From contig KN817756.1 in the NCBI GenBank assembly GCA_000827495.1, forward strand, positions 1 through 23,969: a stretch of DNA of 23,969 bases. The letters are read 5' to 3'. Every line of letters begins with the position of its first letter. Position 1 is the stretch's first letter. The stretch comes from Hypholoma sublateritium FD-334 SS-4 (lineage: Eukaryota > Basidiomycota > Agaricomycetes > Agaricales > Strophariaceae). A program made the translations under genes and the position numbers. The notes under the pieces are model-generated. The model was not told where the DNA came from, did not search any database, and worked only from the letters and a program-made list of their open reading frames with translations. Shown here in pieces: positions 1 through 9,734 of this stretch.

Positions 1-95
1 TGAGGAAGCGAACATGCGGCAGACGATAGCGGTGGTCGAGGTGAGGAAGCGAACATGCGGCAGACGATAGCGGTGGTCGAGGTGAGGAAGCGAAC
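1..95. repeat. 41-bp tandem repeat, about 2.3 copies
   Basis: A 41-bp unit beginning TGAGGAAGCGAACATGCGGC starts at 1 and again at 42. A third copy starts at 83 and diverges after about 13 bases. It is purine-rich and opens the GC-rich block that follows. The window begins inside it, so the real array may extend leftwards. Confidence 0.9.
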
Positions 96-870
96 TTGGG
101 CAATCTGCTGTGAGTGGGGGGCAGAGCGAGCGTCGATGAGACTGGAGGAATTGACCGTGGCGGCGGTGGGAGCGGCGTGGCGAGACCAACTGAGNGACAG
201 ACGCAAAAGGGTTACGCAAGGGGGGCGCAGAAGGGGACGTACCTCAGGGGGTCAGCAAGGGGGCCAATCCAAGCAGCGTCGACGCTGGAGCCTGATGCTC
301 AGGCNTATGCTCACAGCCTCCGCGATGTCGGTACCACATTCCCGGGTAGCAGCGGCGGTGGGGCTGCGGGTTACAGAGTGGAGCTACAATAAAGGATATG
401 GGCGCGACGAGATAACGCGGAGAGCGATGACGGAGCATGCGAGAATCAGGTCGGCGGGGTGACGGAGGATGGGGACAGCAGGCATGGAAGGGACGTGATA
501 TTGAGCTGGCACGACCTGGCTATATCTGCTCCNACGGATTTTCTNGTTGAGCTGTCACTGAATGTTCCGAGCTGCCAGCGTCCACCGACGACGAGGATCG
601 GAAGCCATCGGATACAAATCGGGTGGGCAAGCGGNGGTGCGCAAGCGGCAANGGGCAGGAGGCGATGCGGCGGTATTGCATAGTCGGTAGCAGCAAGGTC
701 GCTGGGGGGCAAGAGGCCATAGAGCAGAAGCGGCCGTGTCGAGAGAGATATCGAGGGAGGGACAGGCGTCAGCCGGATATAGCAGAAATTGATGGCATCA
801 CCAATAAACACAGCCACTTTCCCAGGAGTCATTATTTCGAACATGGGCATCTCGCGGGCTCCCCGGATTA
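96..870. other. GC-rich low-quality stretch, no convincing gene
   Basis: This stretch contains single Ns near 195, 305, 533, 545, 635 and 652 and has long open frames on both strands at once, as expected of GC-rich sequence. The longest is a minus-strand frame at 446-850, which has no family resemblance I can name. Composition differs sharply from the intron-bearing DNA to the right. The change to ordinary sequence is near 870, where the truncated copy A begins. It may be assembly-damaged repeat or a join. Confidence 0.5.
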
Positions 871-944
871 AAAGAACTCACTTTTTTTTCAAAAAAGACT
901 CGTAATTCTATAACTTACTTACTCTGATGATATAACTATTTGAG

Positions 945-1174
945 GAACCTGTGCGCCCTCGAATGGATCGTTTCAAATCCCAAAGGAACGACTGATGAAT
1001 TCAGTGCCTATTATGATGGCCTCCCCGCGGAGGACAAACAGGTCAGTAAATTTTTGGACACCATGATGCTTATCTGACATTGATAAATTCCTTTAGAAAT
1101 GGGAAAAGCTGTCAGTTGAGGCTAAGGAGTCGGGGAAGACTCCTGGCGAGCGCGTCATGGGGCTGCAGTCGTGA
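945..1174 (+). pseudogene. 5'-truncated homologue of the 502-aa transposon protein (last two exons)
   Basis: Two exons can be read, 945-1041 and 1097-1174, joined across a 55-bp intron (GTCAGT...TTTAG) and ending in TGA. The peptide starts NLCALEW, continues KGTTDEF and LPAEDKQ, and ends in KWEKLSVEAK plus a short tail. It aligns with the C-terminus of the 502-aa protein at 9735-11673 (NLCAIDW, KGTSDDF, LPKDEKE, RYEALSKE), with about 17 of 39 positions identical. Both the incoming splice phase (CG|A-type codon) and the internal intron fall at the same place, and the internal intron is 55 bp in both. Nothing like the upstream exons is present: sequence to the left changes to GC-rich DNA near 870. 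It is a remnant and is not expected to make a protein. It is certain that it is homologous, and inferred that it belongs to copy A, which ends at 1431. Confidence 0.8.
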
Positions 1175-1410
1175 ACCTATTTCTGTCCAACATCATATAC
1201 TTATTTGTCGTTTGATACATAATATATTGCGAATTTGATAGAAATAGATGTACTTAAGATTTATTTCGGCTGTATCAAGCCCATTTCCAGCTATTTATGC
1301 TCAATTCTGCCTGATTTCTTATATGACCACCTACGCAAGGATATTTCAACGTAATTCAGACAAAATCAAATACCAATCAAATGACTATAAATTGCCATTT
1401 CTACACCGGC

Positions 1411-1431
1411 AGGGAGCCGCTTTTGACCGGG
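1411..1431 (+). repeat. Right terminus of transposon copy A
   Basis: The sequence AGGGAGC-CG-CTTTTGACCGGG repeats the right end of the intact element at 11969-11986 (AGGGAGCTTTTGACCGGG), with a 3-base insertion. The last 11 bases (1421-1431) equal its terminal inverted repeat. The distance from the stop codon of the truncated gene to this end is 257 bp, against 313 bp in the intact element. The HET-like coding frame on the other strand begins immediately to the right. Confidence 0.8.
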
Positions 1432-2351
1432 AGTCACGTGTCACTCCTGGTCACAAGAAAATACACATTGCTCGAGTTCTCGCAATGTGCGTCTCTCTTC
1501 CTGTTCCCTTCGGGATTGAGCTCTCGCTCCTTCCAATTGTCGTAGATTATGTCGCCTGGTCTACCTTGAAACCAAGTGTGAGACAAGATGGCATATCTCC
1601 CGAGTTCCTTGATTCGATCGGACAACGCGCGTTCATTGAGTGTTGTCCATTTCTCTTCGGAGATGCGGTATTTGATCTCCTCGGCAATTTCACTGCGCCC
1701 AACGAGGCGAAGCTGCATCCCATCGGAGTCGAAAGCGAGCATGCGGATCGGCATTTCATTGAAAACATGTTGATGTACCCCATTAACGATTCTCGCCGGT
1801 AGCGTTTCTCTCTCGATTGCTTCTCTGGAGTTTTAGTACCAACATAGACCGGAAAGCAGGTGTGTACTGACGTTTGGATATTACAACATGCTGCTTGGCT
1901 GGAGCTATTTCACGATCTTGTGTAATATCATGTAAGCATAAACGCTGATATATCGTTGATGAACATGTCTTCCCGGCCTACCTCTTAATATTACCAACTT
2001 GGCCATATCCTCAACAGTATCGTCCTCGTCAAGCGCAATTATATCTGTGACAAATCTTCCGAGAGCCGAAAGTAATTCTTTGCCTTGAGCTCCACTACAC
2101 ACGTGCTTCGCTCTCGAATCTGAACAGTGGCATAGTAAGTACCCCAAATATCACAAAGGATAGGATACCATTACCGAAGTCCGCATAATCTTGACGAGCG
2201 CTCGTCATACCTGCACCTTCTGCTCAGCACCGCGATGGATCATCGATAGGACCGACACACCTGTTGCTGTAGCATACGCGTCAATGAAGGGTCGCATGAA
2301 TCCAACAAGACCAGCCAACAGTGCTTGTCCCTGAGCATTGGATGCGGTCAT
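1432..2351 (-). pseudogene. HET-domain (heterokaryon incompatibility type) gene, 3' part lost
   Basis: The model reads right to left. Exon 1 is 2351-2211 and starts MTASNAQGQALL. Exon 2 runs from about 2105 to 1995. Exon 3 is 1944-1868. Exon 4 runs from 1824 to the break. Introns of 50 and 43 bp (1994-1945, 1867-1825) join cleanly. The first acceptor is uncertain: the good TTCAG at 2120 is out of frame, while GAAG before 2105 keeps frame. Exon 4 carries the start of a HET domain: MRMLAFDS-like lead-in (here IRMLAFDSDG), then RYAILSHTW and GDIIYDNW. HET domains are known from fungal non-self recognition and cell-death proteins. After the NPEGN segment the later conserved HET motifs are missing, and the frame stops at 1434 against the end of copy A. 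It is most simply a HET gene cut by that insertion. The N-terminal repeat AQGQALLAGL / AQGKELLSAL (exons 1 and 2) is unassigned. Confidence 0.7.
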
Positions 2352-2817
2352 GTCGAGGGGTTGGATTTCTGCTGGCACTGGCGAGTTGTTGGTGAGTTGT
2401 TTAACAAATAGAGAGGCCGATATTGTGGTCGGTGACAGCGGCTACGGTGTGAGGGAAGGAGGCGTAGACTTAGATCTCGGTATATACAGATCGACTATCA
2501 TCTGTTATAAGGGTGTGAAGGAGCCTAAATAAAACCCATTCGCGACCTGTTCACGACCAAACCGGGCCGCCCCGATTCGGATAACTCCGCCTCGCTGTGC
2601 TTGGCCGGCACGCATTCTAGTACTTGCACCGCAACACCTCACCCCTACCTCCGTGACGATTGCAACGCATCCTACCGCCACCGTGCAGCAGCACATCCAT
2701 AAACCTACACTTCATTTTTAGAGCGGCTGATCATGAGTATCCTTTGTCTTCACACAAGTGATAACGACGAACACGTATTCCCCGTGCCAGTGTATTCCGC
2801 GTGTATGCTTCGGTTAT
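2352..2817. other. Upstream region of the HET gene, no gene seen
   Basis: Short open frames here overlap on both strands and have no recognisable product. It presumably holds the promoter of the minus-strand HET gene. It ends at the left target-site duplication of the intact transposon, so the insertion lies about 470 bp upstream of the HET start codon. Confidence 0.5.
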
Positions 2818-2824
2818 CCTGAGC
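2818..2824. repeat. Left target-site duplication CCTGAGC
   Basis: CCTGAGC stands directly before the left inverted repeat and is repeated exactly, in the same orientation, directly after the right one at 11987-11993. Confidence 0.85.
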
Positions 2825-2835
2825 CCCGGTCAAAA
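2825..2835 (+). repeat. Left terminal inverted repeat
   Basis: CCCGGTCAAAA, the exact reverse complement of 11976-11986. Similarity fades after 11 bases (left continues TAGGCC, right continues GCTCCC), so the repeat is short. Confidence 0.85.
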
Positions 2836-3145
2836 TAGGCCATATATAGCCGGAGATAATTATATGTACGGGAAATTGCGTGAGGGTTTAGCTGCACTGA
2901 GCAAGTCGGTAGAGTAGTATGAAATAATGACAAATTGGTGGTATGTAGTATTGGCCAAAGCGCCGGCAAGGAGGCGAATGGCCTGCTTGAGACGGCGCTA
3001 GCTATCGCCTAAGCACTATGTATTGACACGCAGGTGCTTAAGCAGGTTATGTAATTCATCTAAATTCGTTTTGATTGCATCGAGCTGACTTAGAGGATTT
3101 TCGTTCACCATTCTATGCTCTTGCCCTCACATCGCTCCCGTATTC
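2836..3145 (+). other. Left subterminal region of the transposon, 5' of the transposase
   Basis: About 310 bp without a credible gene. It holds an ATATATAG stretch near 2845 and a possible hairpin formed by TAAGCAC near 3010 and GTGCTTA near 3034. By position it should contain the transposase promoter and transposase-binding sites. No specific sites can be assigned by eye. Confidence 0.5.
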
Positions 3146-6100
3146 ATGGTTTCCGGCGGGAAGTCCTCGAAACGCAAACGCAAGCCCATTTCTCGACAAA
3201 CTAGTGCTTGCAGTCGAAATGTTCCCCCTCCGAATATCAAAAAGACAAAACAAATGTATACTTGCTCCTGTACCCGTCGATGCAAAGGCGCTTTGAAGCA
3301 ACTTACGCGCGCCACGTACTTGAAACACGCTATATTCCGAGAGATGGACGAGCAGCAAGAAGCACAGGTGCAAGCAGACGAAGAGATCGACCTTCCTCAG
3401 CTTGACGGCAATGCTTTACTTCGTGAGGGTAGCAGAACGGCAGAGGTATTTGAATGCATCTCTCTAGTATTGTATTTATCTTACTTATCAACTCTTATAA
3501 ATTGAAGGGCATTCCTCACCCTGTAGCAGAGGATACTCCATCTCAACCCATAGCTGATGGTACTCCAGCTCAGGAATTTCCATTGAATCAACCCGAACAC
3601 GTATCCTTGGACCATGCAGCTACCTCTCGACTGGATCCTCCGCCTCAGTACGAGCAATACGAAAGCGAAACAGCCGATCTCGACAACATTTTTGAGGTAG
3701 CTCGCCTTTCGGACTTCCGAAGCTCTATCGATTTCATCAATGCTCTCCGCAATGCTACGCTAGACGGGGAACACAGTAACCTAAGTGCTTCGGCAATACA
3801 GAGAATACGCAATCCAGTATCTGGAGTATTTGACTTCAACTCAGATCCTGATCTTCGTCTTGGCCTGGATCTTTTCTTGGCAAACATCAATTCTTCAGCC
3901 GAAGCTTACAACAGTGCGAGGGACGCAATCAAAAGACGACATCCCGAAGACCAGATTCCTTCCCATGATCAAATCAAGCGCAAAATCGAGGCGATTACAG
4001 GTGTCGGTTCGATTACTCATGCCATGTGCAAGAACAGCTGCATGGCTTTCACTGGACCACTATCGGGTTTGAATGAGTGTCCCCGATGCGGGACGCCTAA
4101 GTTTTGTCCCGAAACAAACAAACTGCACCAAGAGTTCATAACCATTCCTATCGCCCCCGTCTTGCAGGCTATGTGGCGCGATCCCGCAAGTGCTGTCCGG
4201 CTTTCCTACCGTCGACAAAAAACCCAAGCAATCATCACGGAGCTCCAGGAAAATTCAGGCAACATTCGCAGCTACGAGGACTTCTTGCATGGGTCTGATT
4301 ATTTAGAGAACGTCCGAAATGGCAAAATACAGGACCACGACATGGTGCTCATGTTCTCGCTCGATGGCGCCCAGCTGTATGCCCACAAGGCGTCGGATTG
4401 TTGGATATATATATGGGTATTATTCGACTTGTCGCCCGAAGAGCGATACAAGAAGAAACACGTTCTCCCAGGTGGTTTCATACCGGGACCAAATAAACCC
4501 AAAAATATGGACTCATTCTTGTTCCCAGGTCTGTACCACCTCGCCGCCATTCAGAACGAGGGGCTTTCAATCTGGGACGCGTCATCAAAATCATATTTTC
4601 TTTCGAGACTTTTCCTAGCACTGAATACTGCAGATGGACCAGGTATGGCGTACCTGAACGGTCTGGTAGGTCACCATGGGAAGTACGGTTGTCGATTATA
4701 TTGCACGGTCCCGGGAAGGCATAAACCTAACGGGACTCATTATTATCCCGCTCTTCTCAAACCTTTTGCCTTTCTTGTGGCCGGATGCGATCACGACGAC
4801 ATATCACATGAATCTCTTCCTCAAATGTCCCCTCAGCTCTACTTTCACAACCTGCGACACCTACTCGATTCTCCAAATGAGACGCAATATAAGAGGCGTC
4901 GTCTGGAAACTGGCATCTCGAAGGCTTCAATTTTCTTGGGACTCCATCCGGATCGCATACTTGGTATTCCGGGTTGTTTTGGCTCAGACATAATGCATCT
5001 AAGTTCTTTCAATATCTCCGACTTGCTGCTCTCCCTGTGGCGAGGCACGCTAGATCACGATCAGGATGACCCACCCTCAGAATGGCCGTGGGCTGTCCTT
5101 GTTGGCGATACGTGGACATCACACGGACAACTTGTGGCCTCTGCGACGCCATACCTACCCGGACACTTTGACAGACCCCCACGGAATATTGCAGACAAGA
5201 TCAATAGCGGTTACAAGGCTTGGGAATATTTACTCTATCTCTACGGACTGGCGCCAGCTCTCCTCTATGGGATTTTGCCCGACCCATTCTATTCTCATTT
5301 CTGCGGACTTGTCCGGGCAATGCGGATCGTCCTTCAGCACCACATCAAGCGAGACGATATTCTTACAGCCCATACTCTTCTAATTTCATTTGCACAGAAT
5401 TTCGAGCTCTTGTATTATCAACGACGAACCGATCGGCTACATTTCGTACGTCAGAGCATTCATGCTCTGCTTCACTTGGCTCCTGAGGTTTTCCGTATCG
5501 GTCCACCCATCTGCTCATCACAATGGACTATGGAGAGAACTATTGGTAATTTAGGGCAGGAAATCAAACAACCATCAAATCCTTTCGCTAATCTTTCTCA
5601 ACGTGGCCTATTACGCTGCCAGGTGAATGCGCTCACCGCCATGCTGCCAGAGCCATTAGCCGGCACCACATGTTCGGTGTCGGACCGTGGGTGGCAGTTG
5701 CCTCGAGGGGGCATCGACATAGGGAATGGCTATGCCCTGCTTCGTGCGCAGGATCATCGGCTACGGCCAATGCTGAAAGCTGAAGCTGCTGCACTCACAG
5801 CATATTTCAATCGCCACCACGTCAATGTCTCAATTCCTGCCCCTGATTGGTGTCCGAGTGTTGCGCGCTGGGCTCGTCTGCGTTTACCCAATGGACAAAT
5901 AGCTCGTTCAAAATGGAAAGAGTGTTTGAAACCGCTAGATAAGATCAGAATTGCTCGAAATGTCAAGGTGAGTCTTTCTGATTCTTTGTTGGTTCTCACA
6001 CTAATAGGAATTAATGAATGATTTCAGTTTGCGGATGACATCGGCGGAAGTCAAATACGATTCGGCGAAGTTCAATATTACTTCAGGTGCAAAATACAGG

Positions 6101-6390
6101 AGACGACCTTCACTCTGGTGATGATATCGATGTACTCGGAGCCCAATCCGCTTCTGTTCAAGCAGTCAGCAGGTACTGTGTTAGCATGCAAGTACACTGA
6201 AGACTCCGAGTCTACGCTCATTGTTATTGATTTCATATCAATTCTCTCAGTTGTCGGAATGGTCCCGCACTCATTCTCTTGCCTGGATCCCAAAGACGAT
6301 TGGAGATTCGTGGTCGAAAAGCCTGGATTAGATATTGCTAGACTCGGCGGGATATATGACAACGAGGAAGGCGGTGATTTAGATATGTAG
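3146..6390 (+). CDS. Tnp2-like DNA transposase, full length
   Basis: Three exons, 3146-3445, 3508-5967 and 6028-6390, give 1,040 aa. Both introns (62 and 60 bp) are in phase 0. The start chosen is the first ATG of the open frame, followed by a Lys/Arg-rich leader and a Cys-rich segment (CSCTRRCKG, then a His). Exon 2 has the motif set of basidiomycete Tnp2-type (Transposase_21-like) proteins: MCKNSCMAFTGP with CPRC (a zinc-ribbon pattern, about residues 275-295), SLDGAQLYAHK, SDCWIYIW, LPGGFIPGPNKPK, DSFLFPGL, TADGPGMAYLNG, GHHGKYGC, HYYPALLKP and MERTIGNLGQEIKQPSNPFA. Exon 3 gives the usual C-terminus (FGEVQYYF, VVGMVPH, FVVEKPGLD). Candidate acidic catalytic residues are D386, D476 and E776, inferred from conserved context only. 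No stop or frameshift is seen, so it may be active. It should cut and join the inverted repeats at 2825 and 11986. Confidence 0.9.
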
Positions 6391-6499
6391 ACGTAGTTGA
6401 ACAGTATTTGTATTACGTAAACACAACCCTGCCCGTGTTATACCGAGAGTAGTAATTTGGCTGCCTCGTTTCTTCTCGAGTGCAATCCCTTGATTATCG

Positions 6500-8281
6500 A
6501 TGCACTATAACATAAAGACGATGCTGTTACCTTCTATATTTTTGGACTCATCTTGCTACTCTGACGATTACTTTCAACCTCCCCATCGAAAGCCAATTCC
6601 ATACGCTTTTGACTCGACAGACGACTACAACGCCACTAGTGCCAAAACTGAAAGCATGCCACCATCCGCTCGCAATACAATCAATGTGTCTCTTCCAGCC
6701 GAAGGGAATCTACCGTCCGTCCCAGGACACAAGCCCCCCAGGCCTGCCTTACCTAGACCGCTCAACATCACCGCTTACACCAAGCCTTCTATGTATGGCT
6801 CATACATCGACACCGTACTCACTCCTTCAATCATTGGCACTAACTCTGCTTGTTCTTCCGTTGGCGACATGGCCGACACAGCTACCATGGCCCAAATCCG
6901 CAAAGAAAATGGCCTACAGTTCGCAGATCTGATCGCTCACGAGATGAATATGGCGTCCGTCCGCGTCAGGGATCCATGGGTACGGGATACCATCTGCGGT
7001 GGGGCAGTCCCCCCGCATTTTGAAGATCGGTTCCGTAAAACCTGCGCCGCTTGGGACAATCGCACTCACACATTCCGAACACTCCCTGGGCCCCATATGT
7101 TCACTGAACAAAATATAATGGAGTGGCTGACCTCTGTAGCAGGAGCACTTGGCAACACCTTCGGCCATTCCACCACTCTCAGATCATGGGATAATAGGAC
7201 TGCAACTTCTCCGCCATTGGGCGGCACTCAAAGCAGAAAACCAGATCTCTCACTTGTCGACACGGATATCGTTTCGTGGTTCGGCAAGAAGGGGAGTAAA
7301 CGGCCTTGGGCAGTCATTAAGGCATTCGCTGAGGTCACGCAGAATAGTTCCAACACATTTGCGGCTGTGGTCCAGAATATTGTCGAAAAGGCATACCTGA
7401 TGTTCGAGACGCAATCTTACCGGAGATTCGTCCTCGCCCTTGGCTTTTTTCAATTCGACCCAACAGAGCCCCAATGGGCACTTGTTCTCGTTGACCGATC
7501 CGGCGTCATATCGACTCTACGCTTCGAGTGCGAAGGCATGGGTGGGATCACGTTGGCATATGTTCTCTATGTTCTGAGTTTTTCCCGGCCTCGGGACATT
7601 GGTGTCGATGAAAGCATGAAGATCCACAAGTTCACCGGTATGGTCACACACATCACCGTCGTCGGCGAAACTGCAGCTTTAACCGGAAAGCCTGTCAGGC
7701 GGCGGATCTACGAGGTTATCCGACCCTTGCATAACAGTGCGACAGTATCTGGCCGGGCCACTCTCGTGTGGCTTGTGCGTCGCAGGGGCGTATACTACGT
7801 GTTGAAGGACTCATGGCCACTACAGACGAAGCCTTTCTCCGAAATCCAACACCTCATTACAATCAATCGGGCGATCAGGAGTGACCCAGAGATATCGAAA
7901 CTTCTCAGGCACAAATATCCTATCTTTGTCATAGGGGAGGAGTTGGGCGATTCCACTGAGCTTCGTCGCAAAGACATACTAGGAGGTTCAGTAGACTTTC
8001 CACGGGTGCACAGGAGGGTAGTCACGAAGCCTGTTGGCGATCCTCTTACTTCATTCCGCTCGAAGTATGAACTATGTTCTGTGCTCTGCGATGTTGTTGA
8101 ATGTAAGTGGAGCTGTCTTTCTATAATATGATCTGACACTTCAATTGGAATAGACCTCAAATACATCAACGAGGAATGTCATATCTGTCATGGGGATATT
8201 AGTCTGAAAAACATTGTCATTAAACGTGTCTGGGATGAAAGTCAGGATGTCAACGAAGACGAAGACGAAGACGAAGACGAA

Positions 8282-8313
<32 letters not shown>

Positions 8314-9347
8314 TAAAGACAGTGAAGATGACGAAGACGGCGAAGACAATGAAGACAACGAAGACAACGAAGACGGCACGGTCGTGAACCCATCCGACAC
8401 TGAGAGCATCCGAGGCGCGCTTGATGAGGGCAGTACCTCGAATGCCAACATCGTCTCCCAACCGATTATCCCCAATGAATCGGGCAGTACCGCTCATACT
8501 CAGAGGACGGAACCTAGCATTACTGCTCATGGTGTTGCCATCGACTATGACAATTCGTTCTCCATAGTTGAGATCGCAGAATCTAGATATAAGATAAATT
8601 CGGTGAGATTTTTTCTTACATCTCCTTGTATCGTATCTGAATGTCTGCTAGGGCACCCTCCCTTTTATGGCTGTGGAAGCTCTTAACTGGAAAGACCATG
8701 AAAAATTCGATCACCTGCCTCAACATGATCTTGAATCGCTGTTTTATGTTCTTGTCACTGTCTGCACTTACGTCGACGCACCGGGCTACCTCCGCAATCC
8801 TGTCCCTCTCAAAACGGACTTGTCAATCCCCGCCAATGAATGGTGGGCCACCTTCGACCGCCACACCCTTGCTCGTGTAAAATCTAGTCAAGTGGGCGAT
8901 CTGGACGATCAGATACTCAGTCGCCTTTCCCCGTACTGGAAAGACTTTCATCCAGTGATCAGAGATCTACAGAAAGCAATCTGGGCAAAAGACTGTGTCG
9001 CGACAAAGCAGAAAAATGTGGCCACTCACGATGCCTTCATTGACATCCTCAAGAAAGCCAGAGATCTATACCGCAACCAAGATGAGGAGCTTTGTGTGTT
9101 TGCCCCCATTCCCGAGAACACCGACAGCAATAATCTTTCGCAAAAACGCAAGAACAAGAATCTGGATAGGAGCCAAGAGGTCAGCTCAAAGCGAATCAGG
9201 ACTCAGACAAACACACAGATCCGGAGTACTGGGTTTCTATCTCGCGGTAGGCACGGGCCACCTCAAACTCGCTCAAGCCAGACAGGCGCCATTCGTCGAG
9301 GTGGATATCGTTCTCAGGGAAGTATTCAATTCATCCACTACACCTAG
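6500..9347 (+). CDS. FunK1-type fungal protein kinase carried by the transposon
   Basis: Exons 6500-8102, 8154-8602 and 8652-9347 give 915 aa; introns are 51 and 49 bp. FunK1 signatures appear in order: KPDLSLVD (about 251), FAEVTQ, KAYLMFETQSYRRFVLAL, RATLVWLV, VLKDSWP with the presumed ATP-binding Lys436, HGDISLKNI (catalytic Asp549, Asn554), AIDYDN (metal-binding Asp665, normally DFD/DFG type), then GTLPFMAVEAL, the FunK1 counterpart of the APE region. The C-terminal tail is basic (SSKRIRTQTN, RSTGFLSRGR) and could be a nuclear signal. FunK1 proteins are a kinase family expanded in Agaricomycetes; substrates are largely unknown. An acidic run of about 35 residues is inserted between the catalytic and metal-binding motifs. 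The gene lies 109 bp after the transposase, inside the same inverted repeats. The N-terminal 120 residues are Pro/Ser/Thr-rich and the true start might be a later Met. Confidence 0.9.
8255..8374 (+). repeat. Hexanucleotide tract coding an acidic run inside the kinase
   Basis: GAAGAC repeats pass into GATGAC repeats and then degenerate GAAGACAAC units. They encode alternating Glu/Asp, then poly-Asp, then EDNEDNED-type peptide. The tract lies within exon 2 of the FunK1 gene and keeps frame. Such a tract is prone to slippage in steps of 6 bp, so length variation between copies is expected. Confidence 0.9.
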
Positions 9348-9734
9348 TTCCTTTCTCCAGTTGCCACTTGCACAATGTTGTCTGCTTGCCTCTTGTCTCG
9401 AATACTTGTATGTTGGCTTCGGCGCTCGGGAGTCGGACTTAGTTGCGTCATCTGTTCATGTACCACGTAGTAATCTGCTCGCTTCATGTTGTTGTTCTTG
9501 ATGTGCTACTTGTGTAATACAGTAAGTACATCATTGTCCAGACTAGTTATGTTGTGAATCTATTGTATCAGTGGACCTGTATTAGACTGTCTCAAAACTA
9601 CTCAGTAAGTATAATCTGCTTTTTTTGGCGGTAATAATAACTTGTAACTTGATGGGACGTTGACAAAAGCATATTACGTCAGATGCAGGCCAGATACGTC
9701 GCACGTAACGGTTGCATTCGTCCATTGACATCCT
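9348..9734 (+). other. Spacer between the kinase and the 502-aa gene
   Basis: 387 bp with no credible gene. A frame running to 9501 is only an overlap from another frame of the kinase exon. The stretch probably holds the kinase 3' end and the promoter of the next gene. Confidence 0.5.

Noticed and set aside
446..850. Minus-strand frame of 134 codons in the GC-rich left block
   Set aside because: It competes with several frames on the other strand, includes Ns, and shows no family motif; open frames are expected in GC-rich DNA.
861..874. CCCCGGATTAAAAG as a left end of copy A, giving a 570-bp deletion derivative
   Set aside because: It matches CCCCGGTCAAAAT only loosely, and the seven bases before it (GCGGGCT) do not match AGTCACG after the right end at 1431.
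1248..1802. 184-codon plus-strand frame
   Set aside because: It runs antisense to the HET-domain exon, whose RYAILSHTW motif and splice sites support the minus strand instead.
8141..8530. Minus-strand frames rich in Ser or Val/Phe opposite the kinase
   Set aside because: They are the complement of the GAAGAC/GATGAC tract in the kinase exon and have no independent support.
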